NCBI GenBank assembly: GCA_965249175.1
Contig: OZ252227.1
Coordinates: 3,472,001-3,536,000, forward strand
Length of the DNA: 64,000 nucleotides
Direction: 5' to 3'
DNA from: CAZYFH01 sp965249175
GTDB taxonomy: Bacteria; Acidobacteriota; Vicinamibacteria; Vicinamibacterales; UBA8438
The first letter of the stretch is position 1; each line of letters begins with the position of its first letter. Of the stretch, positions 1-9,435 are shown piece by piece. A program made the translations under genes and the position numbers. The notes below the pieces were generated by a model. That model did no database searches. It was not told where the DNA came from and worked only from the letters and a program-made list of their open reading frames with translations.

Positions 1-1
1 C

Positions 2-2140
2 GGCGAAGGGCAGATCCAGTGCTCCGCGTGCGGGACGCCCGTCGGTGACGACCTAACCTGCGGTGGATGCGGCCGTGCCGAGGAACGTCTAGACGCGCGT
101 TGCTTTTCCTACAACGCGCCAGACGGCATGTGCATGAAGTGCTCCGGACGTGGAGCCTATCGTGAAATCGACATGGACCGGCTGGTCCCGGACGCCCGCA
201 CGACCCTGAAACAGGTCTTTGACTCGGCGGGGATGACGCCAGGCTACGCGAGACTGCTCGCGAGGCATTTTGGTGAGTACCTCGACACACCCTTTTCCGA
301 GCTTCCCGACGAGGTCAAGGAGGACGTCATCCATGGCCACTACGTCGACAGCAACTCTCTGAACCAAAGCTACTGCTTGACGAGGATCTTTCAGGGCCGT
401 CTGGCCAGGTACGGCGAAGATGTCAGCGGTGTCTACACACCGCGCGTGTGCCCGGAGTGCGATGGTTCGCGGGTGGGAGAAGAAGCACGCAGGGTCTTGT
501 TGAACGGCAAGCACATCGGAGACGTAGGAACGATGACCCTGACGGAAACCAGGGACTTCTTCGCGACCTTGTTGACGCGGAAGACGTTCACACGCCTCGG
601 GACGAACCTCCTCGGGGAGATGCTGCGTAAGACCGAGGGGCTGATGAGAGCCCGCCTCGGCCATCTGTCCCTGTACCGGGAGATGCCAACCCTGAGCGGC
701 GGGGAGATCCAGCGCCTCTTCCTGAACGCCCATCTCGCGTCGCGGATGGACTCCTTGATCTACATCCTCGATGAACCGACGGTGGGTCTGCACGAATCGG
801 AGAAGGCCGAGCTCCTGCAGGCAATCACCGCCCTGAAGGAGCTGGGGAACACCGTGATCGTCGTGGAGCACGACCGCAACACCATCGAGAGGGCGGACCA
901 TATCGTCGACCTGGGACCAGGCGCCGGGATCAACGGTGGACGCGTGGTCTATCAGGGTGATTACGCCGGCCTGCTCGCGTGTGACGATTCGATCACTGGA
1001 CGGTATCTGTCCGGGAAGACCCCCATGCCGGTCAGGTCCACGAATCGGACGATTGCCCGGCAAGCTCCGGGTCGCGAATCGCTGACGGAGACGACGCCCC
1101 GCCTGACACTCCGGCACGCCAGGACACACAATCTTCAGGATGTGACGGTCTCGTTTCCGCTGGGCGTCCTCGTCGGCATCGCCGGCGTCTCTGGCAGCGG
1201 GAAGAGCTCGCTTGTCTCGAACACGCTCATACCTCTGCTCAGGGACCATTTTCGCGATCCAGTGGTGAGGAGCGCGCAGCCCGATCCAGACGACGCGGCG
1301 GACGGCGACGACGAATCGACCGTCATCGACACCGTCGCGGACAGGCTGGACGGCATGGAGCACATCGCCGGTTTCGCCGAGGTCTCGCAAGCCCCCATCG
1401 GGCGACACCTGAACTCGAACCCCGTCACGTACATCGGCGTCTGGGACCGGATCCGCAGGCTGTTCGCCGCGCAATCGGACGCGATCGAGCGAAAGCTCTC
1501 GGCGGGCCATTTCTCTTTCAACTCCAAGGGAGCCTGTTCCGAGTGCGGCGGGACCGGGCGTAAGACGACGGTGCTGGGGAGCAATCTGAAGATGGACACC
1601 CGCTGCAAGGCGTGCAACGGGCGGCGATACAACGACGACGGGTTGTCCGTGAGATACAAGGGAAAGACGATCGCCGATGTCCTCGAGATGCGCGTCTCGG
1701 AAGCGGTGTCCTTCTTCGAGGGCCACAAGGGGATTCTCTCCACGTTGCTGGTGATGGACCGGGTTGGCATGGGGTACATCGCGCTGGGCCAACCCACCCC
1801 AAGCCTCAGCGGCGGCGAGTCACAGCGGATCAAGCTTGCGAGAGAGATGGGCGGACGGCGGAAGGGCAACATCCTCTACGTGCTGGATGAACCGACGACC
1901 GGCCTGAGTCTCTACGACACAGCCAAGCTCATCGAGCTGCTGGATGAGCTCGTCACGACCGGCAATTCCGCGATCGTCATCGAGCACGATCCCGTGGTCC
2001 TCTCATCGTGCGACTGGATCATCGAGCTCGGCCCGGAGGGCGGGACCGGCGGAGGACGGATCATTGCGGAGGGCACCCCGCCCTCGCTGCGGCACAATCC
2101 AGGATCCGTCACGGCCCGTTACCTTCCCGAGGCCGTGTGA
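2..2140 (+). CDS. UvrA-like ABC ATPase (excinuclease subunit A paralogue), 5' end outside window
   Basis: The reading frame is open from the first bases of the window, so the start codon and first Walker A lie upstream. What remains begins in a Cys-rich zinc module (CSACG, CGGCG, then CMKCSGRG). Next come the first ABC signature (LSGGEIQRLFL) and Walker B (YILDEPTVGLH), the second Walker A (GVSGSGKSS, near base 1190), a second zinc module (CSECGGTG and CKACNGRR), and the second signature (LSGGESQRIKLA) with Walker B (YVLDEPTTGLS). This is the duplicated-ATPase plan of UvrA, the DNA-damage sensor of nucleotide excision repair. The C-terminal two thirds look short relative to housekeeping UvrA, so a drug-tolerance type paralogue is plausible. 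That distinction cannot be settled without the 5' end. Confidence 0.9.
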   Translation, partial: GEGQIQCSACGTPVGDDLTCGGCGRAEERLDARCFSYNAPDGMCMKCSGRGAYREIDMDRLVPDARTTLKQVFDSAGMTPGYARLLARHFGEYLDTPFSELPDEVKEDVIHGHYVDSNSLNQSYCLTRIFQGRLARYGEDVSGVYTPRVCPECDGSRVGEEARRVLLNGKHIGDVGTMTLTETRDFFATLLTRKTFTRLGTNLLGEMLRKTEGLMRARLGHLSLYREMPTLSGGEIQRLFLNAHLASRMDSLIYILDEPTVGLHESEKAELLQAITALKELGNTVIVVEHDRNTIERADHIVDLGPGAGINGGRVVYQGDYAGLLACDDSITGRYLSGKTPMPVRSTNRTIARQAPGRESLTETTPRLTLRHARTHNLQDVTVSFPLGVLVGIAGVSGSGKSSLVSNTLIPLLRDHFRDPVVRSAQPDPDDAADGDDESTVIDTVADRLDGMEHIAGFAEVSQAPIGRHLNSNPVTYIGVWDRIRRLFAAQSDAIERKLSAGHFSFNSKGACSECGGTGRKTTVLGSNLKMDTRCKACNGRRYNDDGLSVRYKGKTIADVLEMRVSEAVSFFEGHKGILSTLLVMDRVGMGYIALGQPTPSLSGGESQRIKLAREMGGRRKGNILYVLDEPTTGLSLYDTAKLIELLDELVTTGNSAIVIEHDPVVLSSCDWIIELGPEGGTGGGRIIAEGTPPSLRHNPGSVTARYLPEAV

Positions 2141-2198
2141 GGGACCGGGTGCCGTCCGGCGGGAGGCGCCCCGACGTCTGGCAGAACCGCTCAGCTCC

Positions 2199-3239
2199 AT
2201 GAACGCCGCGACCCGAGACTACTGGCCCACGACGAGCTGGCGCACGGCTGAACCGAACGCCATGGGTCTGCGGGCGGAGACGCTTGGCGAACTGGAGCGA
2301 CTCCTGCCGTCCCGCTACCGCCACGTGAACGGCGTGGTCGTCGTCAGGCGGGGATACATCGTCTTCGAGTGGTATCGCCGTGGATACGGTCCCCGCGACA
2401 CGCACAACGTCGCCTCGGTCACGAAGAGCGTCATGTCCGCGCTGGTCGGCATTGCGATCGAGGCGGGGTATGTGCAGAGCGTGGACCAAAAGATCCTGGA
2501 CTTCTTCCCCGAATACGTCCCCGCCGCCGGCGACACGCAGAAACGCATACTCACCCTGAAGCATCTGCTCTCGATGACCGCGCCGATCGCCTGGAAGACA
2601 GGCGCCTGGGGATACGAGCCACTGAACAGACTGCGGCGGCAGCGCGACTGGGTCACGTTCATTCTCGATCTGCTGGGCCGGGAGGGACAGCTGGGACGGT
2701 TTCAGTACAGCAGCGTCTGTCCTCACCTGATCTCCGCCATCCTCTCGCGGACGACCGGCCAGTGCGCGCGCGCGTTCGCGAACGAGCGGTTGTTCCGACC
2801 GCTCGGCATGGAGGAGATCCCGGATCGCGACATGACGTCGTTTCAGAGAGACGACGTGTTCGGCAAGAACATCACCGGATGGATCAAGGACCCAGGGGGT
2901 ATCACCACGGGAGGATGGGGACTGACGATCACGCCCCGAGACATGGCCCGTTTCGGATTCCTGTATCTGAATCGGGGCACGTGGGACACCACACCCCTCA
3001 TCCCGGAGGCATGGATCGACGAGTCAACCACGCAGAACGCCAACGGATACGGGTATTACTGGTGGCTCCGCGGGGAAGGAAGCACGTTGTCGTATTCCGC
3101 CGCCGGATCCGGCGGCAATCTCATCTGCTGCGTGCCGGGCAAAGACCTGGTCGTCGCGATCGTCTCGAAAGTGGTCATGAAGTCGCCCGACCCATGGCAA
3201 CCTGTCGAGCGGTACATTCTTCCTGCCATTGAAGATTGA
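2199..3239 (+). CDS. serine hydrolase, beta-lactamase/class C (PBP4-like) family
   Basis: 346 residues from the ATG at 2199. An upstream in-frame extension overlaps uvrA and is not protein-like. The SxxK nucleophile motif is SVTK (Ser73, Lys76). It is followed by the LKHLLSMT block and QYSSVCPHLIS, which stands where the YxN motif is expected, with Ser in place of Asn. Near the end, YYWWLRG and the Gly-rich AAGSGGN correspond to the KTG/HxG region. These mark the transpeptidase/esterase superfamily (EstB and 6-aminohexanoate-dimer hydrolase type). No clear signal peptide is visible, so it may be cytoplasmic. It starts 58 bases after uvrA and may be co-transcribed with it. The substrate is unknown. 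Confidence 0.8.
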   Translation: MNAATRDYWPTTSWRTAEPNAMGLRAETLGELERLLPSRYRHVNGVVVVRRGYIVFEWYRRGYGPRDTHNVASVTKSVMSALVGIAIEAGYVQSVDQKILDFFPEYVPAAGDTQKRILTLKHLLSMTAPIAWKTGAWGYEPLNRLRRQRDWVTFILDLLGREGQLGRFQYSSVCPHLISAILSRTTGQCARAFANERLFRPLGMEEIPDRDMTSFQRDDVFGKNITGWIKDPGGITTGGWGLTITPRDMARFGFLYLNRGTWDTTPLIPEAWIDESTTQNANGYGYYWWLRGEGSTLSYSAAGSGGNLICCVPGKDLVVAIVSKVVMKSPDPWQPVERYILPAIED

Positions 3240-3284
3240 CGCATGAGCCGGATGCCGGCGCCCGGCACCGCAGCGCCCGGCCCA

Positions 3285-3539
3285 CTAAAAGTCTTTATCG
3301 CAGGTGCGATCTCGAGGGCGGTCGGGATAGTCGGCGAACTGACCGGCATCCCTGTCCGTCACGGTATCCGAGTCGCAGCGGTCGGAGCACGCAGAGGCGA
3401 GGGCCGCGCCAACCGCCACCGTGCCAGCGCCGACCGTCCTGGACAAGAACGACCGCCTGTCGACCCGCACGGTCGTCACCTCGCTATCGAGCAACGACCC
3501 CACACGTCGCCTATCGGGTCGATCATCGTGTGTTGGCAT
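3285..3539 (-). CDS. small Tat-signal peptide with Asp/Cys-rich tail, possible substrate of the adjacent JmjC oxygenase
   Basis: 84 residues. A charged N-region carries the twin-arginine motif DRRSFLS, followed by a Gly/Ala hydrophobic stretch ending ALASAC, a Tat signal and marginal lipobox. The remaining 33 residues are extremely hydrophilic. They contain three Cys and many Asp, in short segments such as CSDRCDSD and TDRDAGQFAD. The start overlaps the end of the upstream gene by 17 bases, so the two are translationally coupled. It is the last gene of a three-gene operon headed by a JmjC/cupin oxygenase. The size, export signal and Asp-rich tail would suit a modified secreted peptide. That role is inference; no homologue function is known to me. 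A non-coding explanation is less likely because of the coherent Tat signal. Confidence 0.6.
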   Translation of the reverse strand: MPTHDDRPDRRRVGSLLDSEVTTVRVDRRSFLSRTVGAGTVAVGAALASACSDRCDSDTVTDRDAGQFADYPDRPRDRTCDKDF

Positions 3540-3975
3540 CGAAAGCCTCCCATCCAGCCGCGTCCCCCCGCAGATACAGCACTTTGAGCTCCCCGACAGA
3601 CACCCCGTACGCGAGCGCTATCTGTTGCAGCGAGCTCCCCGCCGATTCGGCCGCCAGCGTCACTCTCAGTGAGTCGTGTTTTCGCGATGAAGGCGACATC
3701 GGCATTCCGCCGCCTCCGTACTGTTGGGCTGTGCTTCTGGCCTCGATCATCGCAAGATGCTGCGCTCGTCGGATCTCGCTGAAAATCGCGCGGTCCCGGG
3801 CCTCACCCGTCTCGTGGATCGGAGCCGGCACGAACATCGCAGTTACTGCCGGCGCCGCCGTCGCGGGATCACGCGTGGCACCCGTCTCCGGCGCTGAGAC
3901 GATCCATGCCACGACCGCCGTCAGCCCCATCGTCGCGACTCCCCACCACCCTGCTCGGCGCATCATTGTCGGCAT
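3523..3975 (-). CDS. membrane-anchored protein of unknown function with C-terminal LysM/HTH-like segment
   Basis: 150 residues. The ATG lies immediately after the TGA of the oxygenase gene (no spacer), which indicates an operon. An N-terminal hydrophobic segment (residues about 9-27) is a membrane anchor or signal. A low-complexity Ala/Pro region follows, then a charged helix (about 55-80), a Gly-rich YGGGGMP stretch, and a C-terminal segment SLQQIALAYGVSVGELK. That last segment resembles the repeat pattern of LysM or helix-turn-helix units. It sits between the JmjC oxygenase and the Asp-rich Tat peptide. It could be a scaffold or tether for their interaction, but that is speculation. Confidence 0.65.
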   Translation of the reverse strand: MPTMMRRAGWWGVATMGLTAVVAWIVSAPETGATRDPATAAPAVTAMFVPAPIHETGEARDRAIFSEIRRAQHLAMIEARSTAQQYGGGGMPMSPSSRKHDSLRVTLAAESAGSSLQQIALAYGVSVGELKVLYLRGDAAGWEAFDANTR

Positions 3976-5196
3976 TCAGCGGCCCCCTCGTATCTGGAGC
4001 AAGCCCTCTTTAAGGAGCCGTTGGACCAGCGTCATCTTGCCTGCCGCATCGATGCAATCGGGAAGGTCCCGCACGGCAAAGACCTCCCGCGCGGTCGCGA
4101 ACTCGATCGCCGCGAACACTCGGGCAGGCAGTCTGAGCTCCCGCCGCGAGAATCGGAGCACGCATTCCTCGGCACCGTCCTCCAGCTCCACAGCCAGATC
4201 CGGACGTCGTCCGACCAGCGAGTCATGTGTCAGGGGGGAGTGCCGCAGCCGCGCCGCCAGCAAATCCGTCAGCAGCGGCGTGTTCGCCGCCAAGAGCTCG
4301 TGTTGGAAGTGCCTCCACACCGGCATGGGATCGATCCGTGTCTGGAGCACCTCGAGCTTCTCGCGATAGAGACGATCGCGGTCGCGGGCCGAGCAGCTCC
4401 CGTCAGCAAAGCCGAGAGGCAGTGTCTGACGCAGCGACTCCTCTTCGAGCGCCGCGGCGGCCACGCACTCCAGGAAGAAATCGGTCCACGTGAACGCGGT
4501 GAGTCCCACCGTGATGTGCAGCGACGCCTGGTCGCTCGCAGTGGCCGAGTGCATGAGGCCGCGCGGTAGATAGGCCACGTCGCCCGGACCGATCTCGAAC
4601 TGCTCGCCCACGGGGCCAGGCTCATGCTGATCGGGGTCGAAGTCCTGTCCTTTGAGCGGGAGCGTCACTTTGGTGTCGTACGTCGACCAGTTCTTCGTTC
4701 CCGCGACCTGGAGCACGAACACATCATGCGTGTCCCAATGCGGCTTGAACCCCTGCGCGTGGGCCGGCGTGAAGTAGATGTTGGTCTGCACACGCGAACC
4801 GAAGACCTTGCCGATCGATGCACACAATCGCGCGAGCGCGGGCACCCGTCGATGGAGCTGCCCGAAGACGACCGTCGCGCCCTCGTCGAACCGACTCGCG
4901 ACCTCGAGCGGGTCGATCCGGCCCGACGCGTATGTATACGAGTCCGGGGGGATATCCTTCGCGCCATTCACGAGCGTCACCTCGGTCTGCGTGATGTCGT
5001 GGGTGCTCAGGACCGTGTCGAGATCCTCGACCCCCAGAAGGCCGGCGTAGTAGCTCGGGTCGGTACGCGTGACGCGGCAGAGCCGCCGCTCGTAGAAGTT
5101 CCGCTCGAACTGCTCGCGCGTCAGCGGATCGATCAGCCACGCCAGAGAATCCTGACCGACCTCACCCTTGGTAGCGGTGGTTGTGCTCGACATCAT
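3976..5196 (-). CDS. JmjC/cupin-4 family Fe(II)/2-oxoglutarate oxygenase
   Basis: 406 residues. The N-terminal segment (WLIDPLTREQFERNFYERR) is typical of cupin-4/JmjC proteins related to the ribosomal oxygenase YcfD. The iron-binding facial triad is visible: His153 and Asp155 in PHWDTHD, and His216 in PRGLMHSAT. Between them are FGSRVQTNIYFTP and GPGDVAYLPRG, standard cupin-fold strands. The C-terminal third (about 300-406) looks like the helical plus winged-helix tail of that family. These enzymes hydroxylate protein side chains (Arg, His, Asp or Asn). It heads an operon with a membrane-anchored protein and a small exported Asp/Cys-rich peptide, which may be its target. Two adjacent ATGs occur at the start, and no strong ribosome site decides between them. 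Confidence 0.85.
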   Translation of the reverse strand: MMSSTTTATKGEVGQDSLAWLIDPLTREQFERNFYERRLCRVTRTDPSYYAGLLGVEDLDTVLSTHDITQTEVTLVNGAKDIPPDSYTYASGRIDPLEVASRFDEGATVVFGQLHRRVPALARLCASIGKVFGSRVQTNIYFTPAHAQGFKPHWDTHDVFVLQVAGTKNWSTYDTKVTLPLKGQDFDPDQHEPGPVGEQFEIGPGDVAYLPRGLMHSATASDQASLHITVGLTAFTWTDFFLECVAAAALEEESLRQTLPLGFADGSCSARDRDRLYREKLEVLQTRIDPMPVWRHFQHELLAANTPLLTDLLAARLRHSPLTHDSLVGRRPDLAVELEDGAEECVLRFSRRELRLPARVFAAIEFATAREVFAVRDLPDCIDAAGKMTLVQRLLKEGLLQIRGGR

Positions 5197-5385
5197 GTGA
5201 CGCGTGCCGGTTGGCGTCCTCCCGCGGCAAACGTTTCAACATGTGTGCCAGAGGGAGCTCCAACCAGGTTCGCGGACATACCGGGCACCTGTCGCGAAAC
5301 TCTGACGCGACGCTCCACCCGGTGTCACAGGAGGGGGACAGTGCCTGACCGCAGCCGTCGTCGCGCGAGTGATGAGGCAGGGTGT

Positions 5386-8034
5386 TTAGGCGGGCCCTTC
5401 CAACGTCACCGTGCCCGCATCGCCGTCCACGACGAGGGTCATGCCCGAGGTGATGCGGTCGGTGGCCACACCGGTCCCCATCACGGCCGGGATGCCGTAC
5501 TCCCGGGCCACGATCGAGCCATGCGCCAACGCACCGCCGACGTCCGTCACCAACCCTTTGGCCTGGGAAAAGAGCGGCGTCCAGGCCGGCGTGGTTGTCG
5601 TGCAGACCAGGATGGTGCCGGGCTTCATCTGGTCGAACTCCGAGATTGACCGGATGACGCTCGCCTGCGCAGTGACGCGTCCGGTGCTGACGGCGTAGCC
5701 GTTCAGCACCGGCCCTTCATTGACCGCATTGCTAGGCGTCGGATCGAACATGGACATCTTGATAGGGCCGATCTTGATGACGCTGCGCGCCGGCACCTTG
5801 GGTGGCGGTGCGAGTTGCTTGCGGGCGTCGCGCAAGGCGCGCCGCTCTCGCACCCGTTGGACGAAGTCGGCCCCCCCGTGACCGCCGGCACGCGCGTCGA
5901 TCGCCTCCGCGATCTCGGTGCTCTCGAGGTAGTAGATGTCACTGGGAGTGGAGATGGTACCGGCGTCCGTCAGCCGTTGCCCCAGCTCGCGGGCGAGTGT
6001 CCGCAGCGTCGGCCAGGCCGAGCCCACGTAGAACATCACGCTCTCCCGATACGGCGCGTAATACTTCGTCCACTTCCAAACCCATCGAAACAGACGCCGC
6101 GACAGCGGATTCATCGCCTGCATCGTCTCGGCGACCAGCGCCTCTCGTTGCTCGGCCATCTTCGCCTGCCGCGTACGAACGTCCTGCTCGGGCGCCTGGT
6201 CGACCAGCGCCGTCAGGCTCAACAGCATGGGGAGCGGGTCTTCACTCTGCGTGGGATCGACGAAATCGAGGTTGTAGATTTGATGGCCGTATGCCTCCAG
6301 GTAGCGCTGGATGCCGTCGACCACGGGTTGACCGTCTGGATGCGCGGCCAATGCCTCCATCACCTCGTGTGACGGTGTCGCGCGGCTCAGCTCGCGTAGC
6401 GTCGCCGACTCGCGGATGATGTTGGCGAGCGCCTCCATGTCCGCTTGGGCGTCCAGCGCTTTCGAGTCGAATCCACGCAGGAACGATGCGCTGACGGGGC
6501 GTGGCTTCGGCAACGCAAACCTGAACAGGACGGACCTCAGCAGCCAGTCGAACAGCGAGTCCATCATCCGCGAGAAGCCCAGATGGACCGCCGACCCGAA
6601 CCAGTAGCCGCTATCCGCCTCCGCCATCTCGCGAATCCCCTCCAGCAGCTCCTCATCCGTGGCCGCGTCCAGCTCGATGCCCCCCCAGCGCGCGATCACG
6701 GCCTGGTATCCGGGCAAGACGACCCCATCCCAATCGAACCCGGGCATCTTCAGGAAATTGAGAATGCGGGTGTACACCCGCAGGATCGGCACTACGTTCC
6801 CCTTCATCTTGAAGCTGCCCGTCGTGTAGGCATAGCCGTTGATGGTCGCGGCGAATCCCCCCTGGGGTATCAGGTTGTCGAGATCAAAACTGGTCTTGCC
6901 AAGCTCCCCCATCGTGTCCAGCATCTTGCGCAAGGTCTTGTCCATCCCCTGGCGCAGATACAGGTCTTCGAACAGCGGCGAGAGAGGCTCCGGCATGTGT
7001 TCGACGATCTGTCGCCGCATCCAGACGGTCTTTGGGTGGACGGGCTCCCACGCCACGTCTGTGAGCGGGGCCGGCTTCGGCTCGGGGAGCGTGGTGATGG
7101 GTCGGGCTTGCAGGATGGCGATCTCGCCGTCGGCGATCGCCCATTCGATGTCCATCGGCGCGTCATAGTGCGCCTCGATCTGCTCGCCATACCGGGCGAG
7201 TTGCGCGGTCGTGACGTCATCCAAGACCTGTGCGTCTCGCTGTGCCTGCGGCACGTCGCGTTCTTCGGTACCCGTGTCGGTCCGCACGGTCATCAGGGTT
7301 TTGGTGGCCGTCTCGCGGGACAGGATGCCGCCGGTCGACTTCTGCACCACCACGGTGTCAGGTGTCACCTGCCCACTGACGATTGCCTCGCCCAAGCCCC
7401 ACGTCGCGTTGATGAGGATCTGGTCGCGCTGGCCGTTGACCGGATTGGCCGTGAACAGCACGCCTGCGGCATCCGCCGGCACAAGCCGCTGAACCACCAC
7501 GGCGAGGCTGACCGTCGCTGGGTCGATCTTCTGGCGCATCCGATAGGAGATGGCTCGGCCGGTCCAGAGGCTGGCCCAGCACTTCTTCACGGCCTCCAGC
7601 AACGCCGCTTCCCCTTGGATATTGAGGTAGGTGTCTTGCTGCCCCGCGAAACTGGCGGTCGGTAGGTCCTCGGCTGTTGCCGACGAGCGCACCGCCACGG
7701 CATGGCCCCCAGTCCCCATCAATCCTGCATACGCAGCGGTGATCTCCGCGGACACGTCGGCCGCCATCACACCCTGCATGAACAAGGCCCGGATCTGCTC
7801 CGATGCCGCGTCACTCGATTGCGGGTCGTCCGCCGACACGGCGTGCGCGAGATCGACGATCTGTTGTGACAACCCGTGCGCCTGGACGAAGGCGTCGTAG
7901 GCGCCCGTGGTCAGGACAAAGCCGGCGGGCACCGGAAGGCCAGCCGTGGTCAGCTCGCCGAGGTTGGCGCCCTTGCCACCTGCGGCTGGAATGTCGGCTT
8001 TGGTCAGCTGTGAGAACGCAACCGTGTAGCTCAT
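5386..8034 (-). CDS. rifampin phosphotransferase-like dikinase (PPDK-type ATP-grasp plus phosphohistidine domain)
   Basis: 882 residues from the ATG at 8034, which overlaps the amidohydrolase stop as ATGA. An upstream in-frame start adds nine unlikely residues. The N-terminal PPDK ATP-grasp domain (about 1-320) shows GGKGANLGEL, AVRSSATAEDLP and NATWGLGEAIVSG. A long helical middle domain (about 330-780) has no PEP/pyruvate TIM barrel. The C-terminal swivelling phosphohistidine domain carries the catalytic His838 in GGALAHGSIVAREYGIP. This ATP-grasp / middle / His-domain order and length match rifampin phosphotransferase rather than PEP synthase (no barrel). The family transfers the beta-phosphate of ATP to a small molecule via phosphohistidine. 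The natural acceptor here is unknown. Confidence 0.85.
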   Translation of the reverse strand: MSYTVAFSQLTKADIPAAGGKGANLGELTTAGLPVPAGFVLTTGAYDAFVQAHGLSQQIVDLAHAVSADDPQSSDAASEQIRALFMQGVMAADVSAEITAAYAGLMGTGGHAVAVRSSATAEDLPTASFAGQQDTYLNIQGEAALLEAVKKCWASLWTGRAISYRMRQKIDPATVSLAVVVQRLVPADAAGVLFTANPVNGQRDQILINATWGLGEAIVSGQVTPDTVVVQKSTGGILSRETATKTLMTVRTDTGTEERDVPQAQRDAQVLDDVTTAQLARYGEQIEAHYDAPMDIEWAIADGEIAILQARPITTLPEPKPAPLTDVAWEPVHPKTVWMRRQIVEHMPEPLSPLFEDLYLRQGMDKTLRKMLDTMGELGKTSFDLDNLIPQGGFAATINGYAYTTGSFKMKGNVVPILRVYTRILNFLKMPGFDWDGVVLPGYQAVIARWGGIELDAATDEELLEGIREMAEADSGYWFGSAVHLGFSRMMDSLFDWLLRSVLFRFALPKPRPVSASFLRGFDSKALDAQADMEALANIIRESATLRELSRATPSHEVMEALAAHPDGQPVVDGIQRYLEAYGHQIYNLDFVDPTQSEDPLPMLLSLTALVDQAPEQDVRTRQAKMAEQREALVAETMQAMNPLSRRLFRWVWKWTKYYAPYRESVMFYVGSAWPTLRTLARELGQRLTDAGTISTPSDIYYLESTEIAEAIDARAGGHGGADFVQRVRERRALRDARKQLAPPPKVPARSVIKIGPIKMSMFDPTPSNAVNEGPVLNGYAVSTGRVTAQASVIRSISEFDQMKPGTILVCTTTTPAWTPLFSQAKGLVTDVGGALAHGSIVAREYGIPAVMGTGVATDRITSGMTLVVDGDAGTVTLEGPA

Positions 8035-9410
8035 CGCACGAAACCCGAACGGTCCACCCACTCACCGACTCGCATGACCCGGTCGATCTCCAGCGTGTTT
8101 CGGATGTCGACGAGGGGATCGGCGTTCAGCACGATGAGGTCGGCCACCATACCGTCTTCGAGAGTGCCGAAGTCGGCCTCGCCCACCGGCGGCATCTGGC
8201 CGGCGCCGGCGGCCGTCGCCGCGACGATCGCATCCATCGGCGTCAGACCGGCCTCTACATACAGCTCCATCTCGTGGTGGATGCCCCAGCCAAACGGCAC
8301 GTTCGCGGTCCCGGCATCATTGCCGAGTGCGACCGTGACCCCGGCGTCGTGCATCGTCTTCACGAAGTCCTGTACCTGTCGGAACGCGGCTTTCCGGTCA
8401 TCGAATCCCGGCGCGTCGACCACGTCCGCCCTGCCTGCAGGGTCGTCCCATCGAGCCAGCGAATCCGGGTTGAACGCATTGAACGCGGCGCGCAACGCCG
8501 CGTCATCCAGCAGTTCCGGATGCTCCGCGAAATGCCAGTTGTTCTGGACGATCGACAGCGTGGGGGTGAACGACACCCCATGGTCGAGGCACATCTGGAT
8601 GAACTCCTGCGAAGGTTCGGGGTCGTCGACCGGCACACCGGCTCCGGGACCGAAGGTCAAGACGGTGCTATGCAGAAAGTCCCGCAGGCCGGCCTGGACG
8701 AGCTGGCGGCCATCGGCTTCGTCATCGATGTGGGCGACAGGGATCGCGCCGTTCCGGATCGCCTCGTCGATGATGGCCGTCCGGATCTCCGGCGTGATCT
8801 TCAGGTCCGGCTCCGCAACCGCGTTGACCCACATCTTGATGAAGTGCACGCCAAGCGCGATCTGGTCCCGCACGAGCGCCCGGGCTTCGTCTTCGGTGGT
8901 GGGGGCGTTCCGACCGGCGGCGTTGAACCCGCCGGGACGTGAGAACCCCGTGCCCGCCGTGAACGTCCGGGGGCTGTCGGGTCGGCCCGCACTGCCAAGC
9001 AGGAACGCGGTTCTCTCTGGCGAGTCACTGCCAATGCTCCGCGCGGTGGTCACGCCGAAATAGAGCTGCGACCCAAACTGCCGCTCGATCTCCACCGGTC
9101 CCTCGCGATAGTGCACGTGCAGGTTCACCAGCCCTGGCATGATGGTCTTGCCGGTCATGTCGACCGTCTCTGCGCCGTCGGGCACGGCCGTGGCGTCCCG
9201 AGGACCGGCGCTCGCTATCCGACCGTCACGGATAACGACGACCGAGTCGGCGATTGGCGCCGCGCCGGTGCCGTTGATCAGCTGTCCCCCGACGAGCGCG
9301 AGCCCGGCCGGCTCCCCGCCCGCAGCTGGGCTGTCTTCAGGCACTGCGGGCGCTCCGCAGCCTGTCACGATCAACGCCAGTCCTGCTCCCAGTAGAGGAA
9401 GTCGTCTCAT
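8031..9410 (-). CDS. amidohydrolase-family lipoprotein (imidazolonepropionase-like)
   Basis: 459 residues. The N-terminus MRRLPLLGAGLALIVTGCG is a lipoprotein signal with lipobox VTGC. The metal-dependent hydrolase begins with the composite beta-sandwich (LVGGQLINGTG), then HVH (His98, His100). Further on are FIKMWVN (about 190, the Lys position of many family members), AHIDDEAD (about 225) and ALGNDAGT (near 385), which supplies the catalytic Asp. The C-terminus returns to the sandwich (DLIVLNADPLVDIRN). It probably hydrolyses a cyclic amide or related small molecule in the periplasm. Four-base coupling to the following phosphotransferase-like gene suggests action on the same substrate class. 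It lies 25 bases after the upstream hypothetical gene. Confidence 0.88.
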   Translation of the reverse strand: MRRLPLLGAGLALIVTGCGAPAVPEDSPAAGGEPAGLALVGGQLINGTGAAPIADSVVVIRDGRIASAGPRDATAVPDGAETVDMTGKTIMPGLVNLHVHYREGPVEIERQFGSQLYFGVTTARSIGSDSPERTAFLLGSAGRPDSPRTFTAGTGFSRPGGFNAAGRNAPTTEDEARALVRDQIALGVHFIKMWVNAVAEPDLKITPEIRTAIIDEAIRNGAIPVAHIDDEADGRQLVQAGLRDFLHSTVLTFGPGAGVPVDDPEPSQEFIQMCLDHGVSFTPTLSIVQNNWHFAEHPELLDDAALRAAFNAFNPDSLARWDDPAGRADVVDAPGFDDRKAAFRQVQDFVKTMHDAGVTVALGNDAGTANVPFGWGIHHEMELYVEAGLTPMDAIVAATAAGAGQMPPVGEADFGTLEDGMVADLIVLNADPLVDIRNTLEIDRVMRVGEWVDRSGFVR

Positions 9411-9435
9411 CGAAACACCTCTCGTTTCTGGTCGC

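Noticed and set aside
89..1792. Long minus-strand reading frame opposite the UvrA-like gene
   Set aside because: It is the shadow of a conserved coding strand; the plus strand has canonical ATPase motifs and the minus product has no domain or initiation site.
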